Part shown: one piece after another, positions 56,193-64,000 of the stretch | Numbering within the stretch: position 1 is the stretch's first letter | Layout: the number at the start of each line of letters is the position of its first letter | Origin: Wenzhouxiangella sp. 15190 | GTDB taxonomy: Bacteria > Pseudomonadota > Gammaproteobacteria > Xanthomonadales > Wenzhouxiangellaceae | Reading direction: 5' to 3' | Length of the DNA stretch: 64,000 bases | NCBI RefSeq assembly: GCF_003417465.1 | Contig: NZ_QVMV01000008.1 | Span: forward strand, 47,073 to 111,072 | Translations under genes and position numbers: made by a program | The notes under the pieces: model-generated | The model's input: the letters and a program-made list of their open reading frames with translations, nothing else | Told to the model about the DNA's origin: nothing | Database searches by the model: none

Positions 56193-56462
56193 GGGCTAAT
56201 AGGGTGTTCCCGGGTCGTCGAGGTGGGTGGCCGGCTGCTTTCCTAGGTCGGCGTCAACGACGGAGTGAATGCAGCTGAAACTGCACAGCTCGTCCAGAGC
56301 CGTCTGCACCGAACTGGTCGGGACCCTTCACGGGCGATGGCCGGAAAGTCGCATTGCTCTAGCAGGGGCCAGGAAGATGGTGAGGCGGATGATGGGTTCG
56401 GAATCGGGCACAGGGTAAGGATTCAGGGTTCAGGTAACGGACCACCGACAACGGATCAATGA
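56193..56462. other. Non-coding gap between convergent genes
   Basis: Together with the stem-loop just upstream, this forms a gap of 300 bases without a gene. It holds a fragment of the TAGGTCGG repeat (ctaggtcggcgtc, about 56244-56257) and degenerate repeat words (ggattcagggttcagg, 56419-56434). A possible 65-codon frame starting at 56265 shows no recognisable domain and is not called. Confidence 0.45.
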
Positions 56463-57113
56463 CTACCGGGCCTCGAGTGCTTCCGCCAGCGCCATTTGCG
56501 AGGGCAGGGGCTGGTTCAGGTTCCGTAGTTCCGCGGCGACTCGTACCATGTCTTCTTGCGTATCCAGGTCGGTCAGGGCCGGCAACTCCAGCCATTCGGA
56601 TTCGTTACCCAATGATCGCCTGAACTCGGATAGCGTATCAGCACGGCTGTAAAGGACACGTGTCCATCTCTCCATGGCCGTGACGTGATTGCCACCGATG
56701 GTCCAGAAGCCGCCATCATGAGCCGGGGCGATCACATGGCGCGGTCGAGCGGTGTCCAGCCAGGCGGACGCACGGACCAGTTCAGCCGGATCGATCTGCG
56801 GGGCGTCGGCACCGAGCAGAAGGCCGCTGCCGTGCCTGGATACCAGTTCGGAAAGCACGCGGTGCATGCGTTCGCCAAGGCTGCCCCCGCCCTGCCCAAG
56901 ATGTTCGAAACCCGGCCATTCGGAAGCGACATCCCCGGGTCGTTCGGCCAGTGCCCAGTAAACGTGCTCGGAGACATTGCCGGCAACCTCGCCCACCGTT
57001 GCCGCGCAGCGTCGGTAGAGCGCTTCGGCGCGTTTCGGGCCGATGGTGCTGGCCAGTCGAGTCTTGACCGGTGATATTCCCGGGGTCTTGACGAAAATGG
57101 CAATGGCGCTCAT
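56463..57113 (-). CDS. TIGR04282-family glycosyltransferase-like protein
   Basis: The 216-residue protein of the TIGR04282 (arsenosugar-associated) group begins IAIFVKTPGISPVKTRLA and has LLGADAPQIDP as the likely nucleotide-sugar/metal site. It overlaps the TIGR04283 gene by 4 nt (ATGA). The pair is named after arsenosugar clusters but often occurs without arsenic genes, as here. Substrates are unknown. Confidence 0.82.
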   Translation of the reverse strand: MSAIAIFVKTPGISPVKTRLASTIGPKRAEALYRRCAATVGEVAGNVSEHVYWALAERPGDVASEWPGFEHLGQGGGSLGERMHRVLSELVSRHGSGLLLGADAPQIDPAELVRASAWLDTARPRHVIAPAHDGGFWTIGGNHVTAMERWTRVLYSRADTLSEFRRSLGNESEWLELPALTDLDTQEDMVRVAAELRNLNQPLPSQMALAEALEAR

Positions 57114-57787
57114 TTCCCTTTCGATCCCGAATTCCGGCGAGCATTGCGGATCAGGCGCCAGGCCGCGACCTGGTGCCCGAAAGTGGTGGAAAACCAGCCG
57201 TCCTTGCGATAGCGGCGGGCACTTGTCCCGATGGTCATATCGATGGGCTGTGTTTTCAGGCCGGCAGTCCGGGCGCGTACCACAAAATCAAGGTCTTCTC
57301 CGCGCATGAGGTCTTCACGGAAGCCACCTAGTTGACCGAACCACCCGGCGGGAACGCATAGACCCTGGTCGCCGTAGGGGAGACCAAGCAGGCGCGAGCG
57401 CAGGTTGGCGCCGAGAGCGTTGAGCCGCGTCAGGGCAGGACCGTCGTCAAGAAAGCGAAGCCGGGCATAGCCGACCGCCCGAGCGTGACTGTGGGCGAAA
57501 GCCAGCACGCGCTCGACGGAGCCCGGCTCAAGACGGCAGTCGGCATGAACAAACCACAGCCACTCGCCTTCGGCCTGCTCGGCCCCGCGGTTAAGCTGTC
57601 GGCCGCGTCCGGGCGAACCTTGGACGATCTGCAAGCCAGCGGGCAATGCTTTCGCCGTGTCATCGTCGGCCAGGGAGAGAATCAGCTCGGTGTCTGTCGA
57701 GGTAGCATTGAGGAAGGCCAGGAGTTCGGGGTCCGGCCATTCACCCGGCGCCAGTGGTACAACAATGCTCAGGATTGGCCTGGTCAC
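57110..57787 (-). CDS. TIGR04283-family glycosyltransferase 2
   Basis: The 225-residue GT-A fold protein starts at a GTG (57787, or 57790), just after the rnk stop codon. It contains LSIVVPLAPGEW, IVQGSPGRGRQLNRGAEQAEGEWLWFVHADC (the DxD-like acidic motif is HADC) and GDQGLCV. It is partner to the overlapping TIGR04282 gene. No ArsM or radical-SAM gene is nearby, so an arsenosugar role is not supported by context. Confidence 0.82.
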   Translation of the reverse strand: MTRPILSIVVPLAPGEWPDPELLAFLNATSTDTELILSLADDDTAKALPAGLQIVQGSPGRGRQLNRGAEQAEGEWLWFVHADCRLEPGSVERVLAFAHSHARAVGYARLRFLDDGPALTRLNALGANLRSRLLGLPYGDQGLCVPAGWFGQLGGFREDLMRGEDLDFVVRARTAGLKTQPIDMTIGTSARRYRKDGWFSTTFGHQVAAWRLIRNARRNSGSKGK

Positions 57788-57791
57788 CACT

Positions 57792-58199
57792 TCAGCGATG
57801 CAGTTCGCCCTCGCGCTCGGGCTGGAAGACGATCTCCTCGACCTTGACCTGCATCCTGCCGCCACCGGGGCGCGGCCAGTCGATACTGTTGCCCTCGCGC
57901 ATGCCCAGCAGTGCGCTGCCGACCGGCGCCATCACCGAGATTTGCTCGTCCGAGTCTTGCAGGCTCGGAGGATAGACAAGGGTCTTGGTGTAGCTGTGAT
58001 CGTCCACTGAAAACCGTACGGTCGAGTTCATGCTGACCACGTCCTCGGGCATGTCGGCCGGTTCGACCAGCTTGCCGCGGGCCAGTTCGTCCTCCAGCTC
58101 GTCGCGCCCGGGAAAGGCGCCCGGCGGCAGGTCGTCGAGCAATTTCTCCAACCGGTGCAGATCCATGGAGGATATGACGATGGGCGGTCTGGCTGTCAT
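57792..58199 (-). CDS. rnk: Rnk-like regulator of nucleoside diphosphate kinase
   Basis: The 135-residue protein is of the GreA/GreB-related Rnk group: MTARPPIVISSMDLHRLEKLL followed by the C-terminal FKBP-like domain with VMAPVGSALLGM and the DWP signature (SIDWPRPGG). It lacks the long N-terminal coiled coil of GreA/B. Rnk is thought to bind RNA polymerase. It is the first gene of an rnk-TIGR04283-TIGR04282 run with almost no spacing. Confidence 0.9.
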   Translation of the reverse strand: MTARPPIVISSMDLHRLEKLLDDLPPGAFPGRDELEDELARGKLVEPADMPEDVVSMNSTVRFSVDDHSYTKTLVYPPSLQDSDEQISVMAPVGSALLGMREGNSIDWPRPGGGRMQVKVEEIVFQPEREGELHR

Positions 58200-58307
58200 G
58201 GCAGTTCCTGAAGGTCATTCGTATGCACAAAGGGCCAGTACCCGCCGAATCGACGGCCACCGGCCCATCACTGACCCAAGTGTAACCCTTTCCAGATGCG
58301 AAAGGGA

Positions 58308-60458
58308 TCAGTGCCCGCGCCGCCAGGTGAAGAAGCGCTCGGCCCAGCGCAACGCGGCTTCCGGCTGGTGGGCTTTTTTCCAATTGCCGGCGGCGAACTT
58401 GTTCGCCTCGCTGAAGGTGGGGTAGACGTGAATGGTGCCGAGCAGCTTGTTCAGGCCCAGGCCGTGTTTCATGGCGAGCACGAACTCCGGCAGCATCTCG
58501 CCGGCATGGGCGCCGACGATGGTCGCGCCGAGGATGCGATCCTTGTCCGGTTCGGTCAGCACCTTGACGTAGCCGTAGTCGGCGCTGTCGGCGATGGCCC
58601 GGTCGAGGTCGTCGAGGCCGTAGCTGGTGACTTCGAAATCGACGTCCTGCTCGCGGGCCTCGTCTTCGCTCAATCCCACGCGGGCGACTTCCGGGTCGGT
58701 GAAAGTGACCCAGGGAATCACGCGGTAATCGGTTTTGAATGACCACAGCGGACTGATCAATGCATTCACCGCCGCCGACCAGGCCTGGTGGGATGCCACG
58801 TGCGTGAACTGGTAGGGGCCAGCGGCATCGCCACAGACGTAGATGTTGGGGAAGTTGGTGCGCTGGAAGCCGTCAACATTGATGCGCCCGCCGTCATCCA
58901 GGCGAACGCCGATATCCTCTAGGCCGTAGCCGGCCGTGCGTGTCTTTCGTCCGAGGGCGACCAGCAGATGGGAGAAGTCGAAGGTGACCTCATCGCCGTC
59001 GTGTTCGCAGACCAGCTGCCTGCCGCCATTGTCATCGGTCTCGACGCGCAGCGCCTTGTGGCCGGTAGCGACGGTCACGCCGTCGTATTCGAGGTGTTCG
59101 GCCAGTAGTTCACCGGCCTCGGCGTCTTCCCGCGGCAGCAGGCGGTCGGCCATTTCCACGACCGTGACCTTCGAACCCAGCCGGGCGAAGGCCTGGGTCA
59201 GCTCCGAGCCGATCGGGCCGCCGCCGAGCACCACCAGGCGCTCGGGCAACTGCTCGAGATCCCACAACGTATCGCTGGTCAGGTAGCCAACCTGGTCGAG
59301 ACCCTCGATCGGCGGCACCATCGGCTCGGCACCGGTGGCCAGCACGATCGACTTCGCGCTGATGCGTCTGCCGTCGGCCTCCACTTCCCAGGGTGAGACC
59401 AGCTTCGCCTCCGCCTCGATGACGTCCACGCCCATGGCCCGGTAGCGTTCCGGGGAGTCGTGCGGCTCGATCTTGCGGATTACCTCACGGATGCGCGCCA
59501 TCACCTCTCCGAAGTCGAGCTCGGCCTGCATGCGCCGAATACCGTAGCGCTGGCTGTCGCGCGCCTCGGCCATGCCCCGTGCCGTGCGGATCAGGGCCTT
59601 GGAGGGTACGCAACCGGTGTTGAGGCAGTCCCCGCCCATGCGGTCTTTCTCGATCAGCGCCACCCTGGCCTTCACAGCGGCGCCGATGTAGGCCGATACC
59701 AGGCCGGCCGAGCCGGCACCGATGACGATGAGGTTGTAGTCGTAGTGCTTCGGCTTGCGATATCCGGCGTAGACCTTGCGCGCCTGGAGGAATCGCAGAA
59801 GCAGGCGCAGGATCAGCGGCAACAGGCCCAGCAGGACGAAGGCGCCAATCAGGCCCGGCGAGAGCACGTCACCGACGGAGTCGACCTGTGCGAGCTGGGT
59901 GCCGGCGTTCACGTAGACGACCGTGGCCGGAAGCATGCCGAGTTGGCTGACCCAGTAGTACGTCCAGGTGCGGATCGGCGTGAGCGCCATGACCAGGTTG
60001 ATGACCCAGAACGGAAACACGGGCACCAGCCGGAGCGCCAGCAGGTAGAAAGCACCGTCTTTCTTGACACCTTCGTTGATCTTGGCCAGCCGCTTGCTGA
60101 ATCGTTTCTGGATGGCGTCCTTGAACAAGAAGCGCGCCGCCAGGAAGACCAGTGTGGCGCCGATGGTGCTTGCGAAAGAAACCGCGATGGTGCCTGCAAG
60201 CACGCCGAACAGGGCGCCGCCGGCAAGGGTGAGCACGGCGGCGCCGGGCACGGACAGGGCGGCCATGACGATGTAGACCACCATATAGACGCCCAGCGCC
60301 AGCAGGAGATGGTCCTGTGTCCAGGCGAGCAGAGAGTCGCGCTGCTGACGCAGTGTGTCGAGATTGAGATGCTGCTGGAGATCGAGCGCGAAAAAGGCGA
60401 CTAGGGCGACGAGAAAGGCCGCCGCGACCGCAATGCGCAAGACGAGTCTGGAATTCAT
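58308..60458 (-). CDS. VTT/TVP38-domain fusion with a mercuric-reductase-like flavoprotein
   Basis: The 716-residue protein has an N-terminal VTT (SNARE-associated, TVP38/TMEM64) membrane domain (about 1-225). A class I pyridine nucleotide-disulfide oxidoreductase (about 235-716) follows, with FAD motif VIGAGSAGLVSAY, the redox pair in GGDCLNTGCVPSKAL, NAD site VLGGGPIGSELTQ, and the C-terminal dimer domain with VYPTFSE. The N-terminal heavy-metal domain of MerA is missing, as is the C-terminal Cys pair. The start at 60458 removes an unlikely 21-residue extension. The electron acceptor is unknown. Confidence 0.87.
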   Translation of the reverse strand: MNSRLVLRIAVAAAFLVALVAFFALDLQQHLNLDTLRQQRDSLLAWTQDHLLLALGVYMVVYIVMAALSVPGAAVLTLAGGALFGVLAGTIAVSFASTIGATLVFLAARFLFKDAIQKRFSKRLAKINEGVKKDGAFYLLALRLVPVFPFWVINLVMALTPIRTWTYYWVSQLGMLPATVVYVNAGTQLAQVDSVGDVLSPGLIGAFVLLGLLPLILRLLLRFLQARKVYAGYRKPKHYDYNLIVIGAGSAGLVSAYIGAAVKARVALIEKDRMGGDCLNTGCVPSKALIRTARGMAEARDSQRYGIRRMQAELDFGEVMARIREVIRKIEPHDSPERYRAMGVDVIEAEAKLVSPWEVEADGRRISAKSIVLATGAEPMVPPIEGLDQVGYLTSDTLWDLEQLPERLVVLGGGPIGSELTQAFARLGSKVTVVEMADRLLPREDAEAGELLAEHLEYDGVTVATGHKALRVETDDNGGRQLVCEHDGDEVTFDFSHLLVALGRKTRTAGYGLEDIGVRLDDGGRINVDGFQRTNFPNIYVCGDAAGPYQFTHVASHQAWSAAVNALISPLWSFKTDYRVIPWVTFTDPEVARVGLSEDEAREQDVDFEVTSYGLDDLDRAIADSADYGYVKVLTEPDKDRILGATIVGAHAGEMLPEFVLAMKHGLGLNKLLGTIHVYPTFSEANKFAAGNWKKAHQPEAALRWAERFFTWRRGH

Positions 60459-60529
60459 TCGGGATGATCCGTTCGGAAAATCATTGGGCCAGCATAACCG
60501 TGGCAGTGTCGTCACCCCCATAAGGGGTT

Positions 60530-61387
60530 CTACTCAGGTTTCATGCCGCTGGTTACACGCTCGATACCGGCGAGATCGTGATGTGACAATACATCCGCAA
60601 AGCCGGCCCGTTCGAGCAAGGCGCGCACGCTAGCGGCCTGGTCGTGACCGTGCTCGATCAGCAACCAGCCGCCCCGTTGCAGCCGATCCCATGAATCGGG
60701 CACGAGCCGGCGGATGACTTCCAGGCCGTCCGGTCCGGCGGCCAGTGCCCGGCGCGGCTCGAATCGAACGTCCCCGAGCTCCAGATGCGGATCTTCGTCG
60801 GCAACGTATGGCGGGTTGGACACGATGAGGTCGAAGCGGCATTCGCCGACTGGCTCGAGGAGGTCACCGCAGACCATTTCGACGCGATCGAGACCAAGCC
60901 GATCGCGGTTTTCGGTGGCAACTGCCAGCGCCTCGGCCGAGATGTCGGTGGCCGTAATCTGCCAGCCGGGGCGTTCGGCCGCCAGCGTCAGGGCGATGCA
61001 GCCGGAGCCGGCGCCGACATCGACGACCCGAGCCGATTCCGGCAAGAGCAGATTCAGGGTGATATCGATCAGCAGTTCGGTTTCCGGGCGCGGGACGAGA
61101 ACACACTCGTCGACCCGAAAGTCGCGGCCGTAGAATTCGCGCGAGCCGAGCAACTGGGCCACGGGCTTTCCCTGGATTCGGGCGGCAACAAGGTTCTCGA
61201 AACGCTCGAGCGCCCGGGTATCGATCAGGTCCTTGCCGTGAGCGTAGAGCCAGCTTCTATTGCAGCCGAGGGCCTTGCACGCCAGCAGGTCGGTCTCCAG
61301 ACGGTCCGATAGCCGATTTCTGGCATGCTGCAACGCCTCGCTGACGGTTTGTGCGATGGGGCTGCCGCTACTGGATTCGGGAGGCAT
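60530..61387 (-). CDS. prmC: Release factor glutamine methyltransferase PrmC
   Basis: The 285-residue enzyme methylates the Gln of the GGQ motif in release factors using S-adenosylmethionine. It has an N-terminal helical domain, the SAM site VVDVGAGSGCIALTLA and the catalytic NPPY in LIVSNPPYVADED. The start at 61387 has GGAG 7 nt upstream; a 7-residue longer form is open. The usual prfA neighbour is not in the window. Confidence 0.93.
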   Translation of the reverse strand: MPPESSSGSPIAQTVSEALQHARNRLSDRLETDLLACKALGCNRSWLYAHGKDLIDTRALERFENLVAARIQGKPVAQLLGSREFYGRDFRVDECVLVPRPETELLIDITLNLLLPESARVVDVGAGSGCIALTLAAERPGWQITATDISAEALAVATENRDRLGLDRVEMVCGDLLEPVGECRFDLIVSNPPYVADEDPHLELGDVRFEPRRALAAGPDGLEVIRRLVPDSWDRLQRGGWLLIEHGHDQAASVRALLERAGFADVLSHHDLAGIERVTSGMKPE

Positions 61388-61482
61388 CTGGCTGCTCCAT
61401 CGCGGCACTTTTCAGGCGGATCTGTGGAAGCCACACTCTCGGCATGATACGCCCTTCTTGCAGGCTATCCGTGGTCGCCACG

Positions 61483-62118
61483 TCACCGTAGCGGATCAGT
61501 CTTGCCCGTCCGGTCTTCTGGTGCGTCCGTTTCGTCCCCGGTGTGATGAGCCGTGGTTACACTCGTTCTCGGGCCATAGCCGACGGGCGCATCGAAACTG
61601 ACATGTGCTTCGCCGTGCTCGAGCAAGTCTCGCAGCAGCACCACAATGCCGCCAACGCAGAGGAAGAGTCCGTAGGTTAGAGCCACGGTCTGGAAATGGC
61701 GCAGCAGGAATAGCCCGGATGCGGAACCTTCCGGAATCCAGAGTATGGGCGCCATGAGCCCGAGCAGGGCGACGAAGGAATAGACCATGAAGCGAATGAA
61801 GTCCAGCGGCACCTTGCGAATGGTCAAGCCGTACACCAGCGTGGCGACGATCAGCACTGAGGCCGTGGCCTGGACGGCGATCATGGCACGCTCCCCGATG
61901 AAGACAAAGCGGCTTTCCTCGTAATGCGCATCCCCCATGTTGGCGCCGAGCAGACCAACCATCAGTGCGTTGCCGATCAGGTAGGCCAGGCAGAGGGCGA
62001 GAGGAATCCAGAGCAGTCGTGTGGACTTCAGTAGCCGGTAGCCGTCCACTGCATGCCAAACCACTAGCCAGAGGGGAATGGCCAGGACATAGATTGCTTC
62101 GGATGCAAGGTCTATCAT
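61483..62118 (-). CDS. Uncharacterised membrane protein
   Basis: The 211-residue protein has about six hydrophobic helices, starting MIDLASEAIYVLAIPLWLVVWHAVDGYRLL. The C-terminal 30 residues are hydrophilic (HTGDETDAPEDRTGKTD). I recognise no family. A long frame to 62289 exists, but its upstream part overlaps the tRNA region and looks non-coding. It stands between prmC and tRNA-Phe. Confidence 0.6.
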   Translation of the reverse strand: MIDLASEAIYVLAIPLWLVVWHAVDGYRLLKSTRLLWIPLALCLAYLIGNALMVGLLGANMGDAHYEESRFVFIGERAMIAVQATASVLIVATLVYGLTIRKVPLDFIRFMVYSFVALLGLMAPILWIPEGSASGLFLLRHFQTVALTYGLFLCVGGIVVLLRDLLEHGEAHVSFDAPVGYGPRTSVTTAHHTGDETDAPEDRTGKTDPLR

Positions 62119-62244
62119 CGAATGACGCAGCGCACTACGGGATTTGTTCGCCAGGGATGAAGCCGAAATCCAGCGGCCTTGCGAAGCTGGCCGGCTGACT
62201 CGGTGGAACCCCTGAAAGGAAGCCGAAGCAGCAGAAAGGCTGAA

Positions 62245-62320
62245 TGGTGGCCAGGGACGGAATCGAACCGCCGACACGGGGATTTTCAATCCCCTGCTCT
62301 ACCGACTGAGCTACCTGGCC
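62245..62320 (-). tRNA. tRNA-Phe (GAA)
   Basis: The 76-nt cloverleaf on the minus strand has acceptor GGCCAGG/CCTGGCC, D arm GCTC...GAGC, anticodon stem GGGGA-TTGAAAA-TCCCC with anticodon GAA, T arm GGCGG-TTCGATT-CCGTC (one G-U pair), discriminator A and an encoded CCA (62245-62247). Confidence 0.97.
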
Positions 62321-62468
62321 TCGCCGTTTCTGGCCGCTCCCGACTCGTGGCCGGGAAGCCGCACATTAAACCGTTTTCGACTGCCGAAGTCAACCGGACT
62401 TGGATTCGTCGGCACTTTTTCCGCGCTGCGGCGTCTATATGGATGAACAGGAATTGTGAGTTGAGCCC

Positions 62469-62936
62469 ATGCGTAAGTTCATGATTATTCTGATGGTCAC
62501 GCTCATCGGCGCGTGTGCGGCTTCCGGGGAACAGCACGGACGCGATCGTTTCGAGGAAATGGCGGTCTATGAACGTCATGCCGGGGCCGCCGAAAGCTGG
62601 GTGAACTACACAAGTATCCGCAATTGGTGGTCGGTCGGACATCACTCGGTGGTCTTCGAGGTCAATCGTTCCCGGCATTATTTGGTCGAACTGATCGGCG
62701 CCTGTGATCTCGATCTCGGCAGCGCCGTAACGCTGCGACTGCACACCAGCCGGCGCAACGTGCTCAGCGAGTTCGATAATGTGGTCGTGAGCGGCCGGAC
62801 CTGCCAGATTCGTTCGATTCGCCGGCTCGACTACGAGGCGGTCCAGGCCGAGCTGGAAGCCGAGGGCGAGTCCGTGCCCGATAAGCAGGGCGAGGTGAGC
62901 GTCGAAACCGAAGCTCAGTCTTCCGACGGCACGTAG
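62469..62936 (+). CDS. DUF6491 family lipoprotein
   Basis: The 155-residue protein has a lipoprotein-type N-terminus (MRKFMIILMVTLIGAC, lipobox-like IGAC). The body has IRNWWSVGHHSVVFEV, RHYLVELIGACDLDLGSAVTLRLHT and the CQIRSIRRL end typical of DUF6491. These proteins are small periplasmic or outer-membrane lipoproteins of unknown role in gammaproteobacteria. The last 30 residues are acidic and low complexity. Confidence 0.8.
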   Translation: MRKFMIILMVTLIGACAASGEQHGRDRFEEMAVYERHAGAAESWVNYTSIRNWWSVGHHSVVFEVNRSRHYLVELIGACDLDLGSAVTLRLHTSRRNVLSEFDNVVVSGRTCQIRSIRRLDYEAVQAELEAEGESVPDKQGEVSVETEAQSSDGT

Positions 62937-63418
62937 TCCTCGGCCTTTATCGATTTCTCCGCTGAACAGGAATGCTGCGGTCTGTTCCTCCAGATAGTTC
63001 CGGTGCTTAGGGTCGTTCGGGCTGATGAACCCTTCAAGCCATCCTGTGGCAAATAGCCAAATCGACTTACTTCGTAGTGAAAGACCAACAGACGCTGTCC
63101 CCGCGTTCCCGTCCCATCTCTTGCGTCTAACTCTTAGCTCGCGCCGGCTGTCCAGTTCATCGAGCGTCTGGACGGTGGTTTCTTCCATGCCGATGCCCGG
63201 ATGATCCAGAACCCCTTCGTTTAAGCGCTTGATCGGCGGCTGGACAGTGATCTCTGGCGCCGTTACAACCGCGATCCCCTCGGCCACCTGGCGAAATGCC
63301 GATCCGGGGATTAGAGAAAAACCGTACCAGGGTCCAATTGGAAGCGCTGAAGATCTGGACTATTCTCGAAAGTCAGCAAGTTCAGTGCGGTGACGCACGA
63401 CCAATCAGCGAGAAGGAC
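62937..63418. other. 482-base non-coding stretch upstream of the adhesin
   Basis: No gene is supported. A minus-strand open frame across this stretch also runs through the DUF6491 gene and the tRNA and is therefore spurious. The base composition is more AT-rich near 63040-63130 than in the genes. The frame of the adhesin is open upstream for at least 40 codons but has no good ATG before 63419. The adhesin promoter is expected here but I could not place it. Confidence 0.4.
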
Positions 63419-64000
63419 ATGACGGTAGCAGTTGTACAGAACGTAACTGGTGAAGTTTGGGCCCGAGCGGAAGACGGATCTCTCCGGCAGTTGCAGGATG
63501 GCGATCAGCTTCAGGCGGATGAAGTGATTATCACCGGTGAGGATGGCAGTGTCGATCTCGTATTCGAAGAATTCGACGGCGGCGTGCTGGAGCTGCTGGC
63601 TAACCAGATACTGGAGCTGAGTGAAAGCATCGAGGATAACGATCCTGAGCCTGTTCCCGAAGCCTTGGTCAACGAATCAAGTATTGCCGATGTCCTTTCG
63701 CTGTTGCAGGGTGACGGCGATTTGCTGGAAGAATTGGAAGCAGCCGCAGCCGGCCCTGGTGGCGCCGGTGGTGGTGGCGGCCACGATTTCGTTGTTATTG
63801 GCCGTATCGCGGAAGAAGTAGACCCGATCGCGTTCAACTTTGATCCCTCGCTCGATTTCGAGATCCTCGATCTGCCAGATTTCGAGGATGAAGGCGGCGT
63901 GCCGATCCCCGACGACGGGGATGGTGACGCGGACGCCGACGCTGACGCCGACGCGGATGCCGATGCCGATGCCGACGCAGACGCTGACGCAGACGCAGAC
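63419..64000 (+). CDS. LapA-like retention-module adhesin, N-terminus (3' partial)
   Basis: A frame of 194 codons runs to the end of the window with no stop. It begins MTVAVVQNVTGEVWARAEDG, followed by LQDGDQLQADEVIITGEDGSVDL; this is the retention module of giant type-1-secreted adhesins that anchor the protein in the outer-membrane exporter. AAAAG at residues 108-112 resembles the di-alanine LapG cleavage site (TAAG/PAAG type), and a Gly run follows. From residue 170 it becomes an Asp-Ala repeat, a linker of a kind found in large adhesins. The bulk, with repeats and an RTX signal, would lie downstream. Start: AGAAGGA is only one base before the ATG, so the true start could differ. Confidence 0.8.
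   Translation, partial: MTVAVVQNVTGEVWARAEDGSLRQLQDGDQLQADEVIITGEDGSVDLVFEEFDGGVLELLANQILELSESIEDNDPEPVPEALVNESSIADVLSLLQGDGDLLEELEAAAAGPGGAGGGGGHDFVVIGRIAEEVDPIAFNFDPSLDFEILDLPDFEDEGGVPIPDDGDGDADADADADADADADADADADADAD
63926..64000 (+). repeat. Asp-Ala (GAY GCN) tandem repeat
   Basis: Twelve Asp-Ala dipeptides plus one Asp are encoded by 6-base units with varied third positions. The array continues past the window edge. It is within the adhesin frame. Confidence 0.95.

Noticed and set aside
56265..56462. Frame of 65 codons after the sensor kinase
   Set aside because: No SD; low-complexity content and a repeat fragment make coding unlikely.
62286..63287. Long minus-strand frame of 333 codons
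   Set aside because: It is antisense to the DUF6491 gene, overlaps tRNA-Phe and has no recognisable domain.

Overview
The window looks like a chromosomal segment of a high-GC Gammaproteobacterium. The evidence is the gene content: Rnk, a DsbG/TlpA/DsbD cluster with its own two-component system, a PilH-like receiver, TIGR00153 plus Pit, BigR-type ArsR repressors and DUF6491. The very many word-like inverted repeats between genes would fit a Chromatiales/Lysobacterales-type lineage such as Wenzhouxiangellaceae, but that placement is a guess. There is one tRNA, and no rRNA, CRISPR array, prophage or intact insertion sequence.

Layout. 0-8 kb: a 5'-truncated beta-propeller/GGDEF diguanylate cyclase, a fused HyuA/HyuB 5-oxoprolinase-type enzyme, and a DUF99 protein paired with a tyrosine phosphatase. 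8-20 kb: an Lhr-like helicase, a PhoD-type phosphatase, a DUF3300 lipoprotein with a long Ser/Arg tail, a YadG/YadH-type ABC exporter, a secreted cyclophilin with an extra C-terminal domain, and acetoacetyl-CoA synthetase. 20-26 kb: an esterase, LemA plus DUF2207, a NYN-LOTUS protein, an MscS channel and an HSD10-like dehydrogenase. 26-34 kb: a GxxExxY protein inside an inverted repeat, HMG-CoA lyase, thiolase, an SLC13 carrier, isovaleryl-CoA dehydrogenase and leucine dehydrogenase. 34-44 kb: a BigR-like repressor with a YgaP-like membrane protein and a c-heme protein, Pit plus its DUF47 partner, two DUF3391/HD-GYP proteins, a receiver, a DksA-like coiled coil without a zinc finger, a porin behind a Pho-box-like site, a sodium:solute symporter and a second BigR-like repressor. 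44-50 kb: the fused isobutyryl-CoA mutase IcmF, a POT peptide transporter and an orphan membrane protein. 50-58 kb: the dsb cluster with its two-component system, then two TIGR04282/TIGR04283 glycosyltransferases and Rnk. 58-64 kb: a VTT-domain/mercuric-reductase-like fusion, PrmC, a membrane protein, tRNA-Phe, a DUF6491 lipoprotein, and the start of a LapA-like giant adhesin that runs off the end of the window.

Themes. (1) Branched-chain acyl-CoA and ketone-body metabolism: leucine dehydrogenase, isovaleryl-CoA dehydrogenase, HMG-CoA lyase, acetoacetyl-CoA synthetase, thiolase, an HSD10-like SDR and IcmF. (2) Cyclic-di-GMP and attachment: one GGDEF protein, two HD-GYP proteins, and an adhesin with a LapG-type cleavage motif. 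(3) Phosphate handling: PhoD, Pit/DUF47 and a possibly Pho-regulated porin. (4) Periplasmic thiol chemistry and persulfide sensing. (5) Several families of intergenic inverted repeats built from short repeated words. One of them appears to sit in frame inside IcmF, another encloses the GxxExxY gene, and a third supplies the stop codons of two genes. These repeats and the adhesin N-terminus are the most unusual content.
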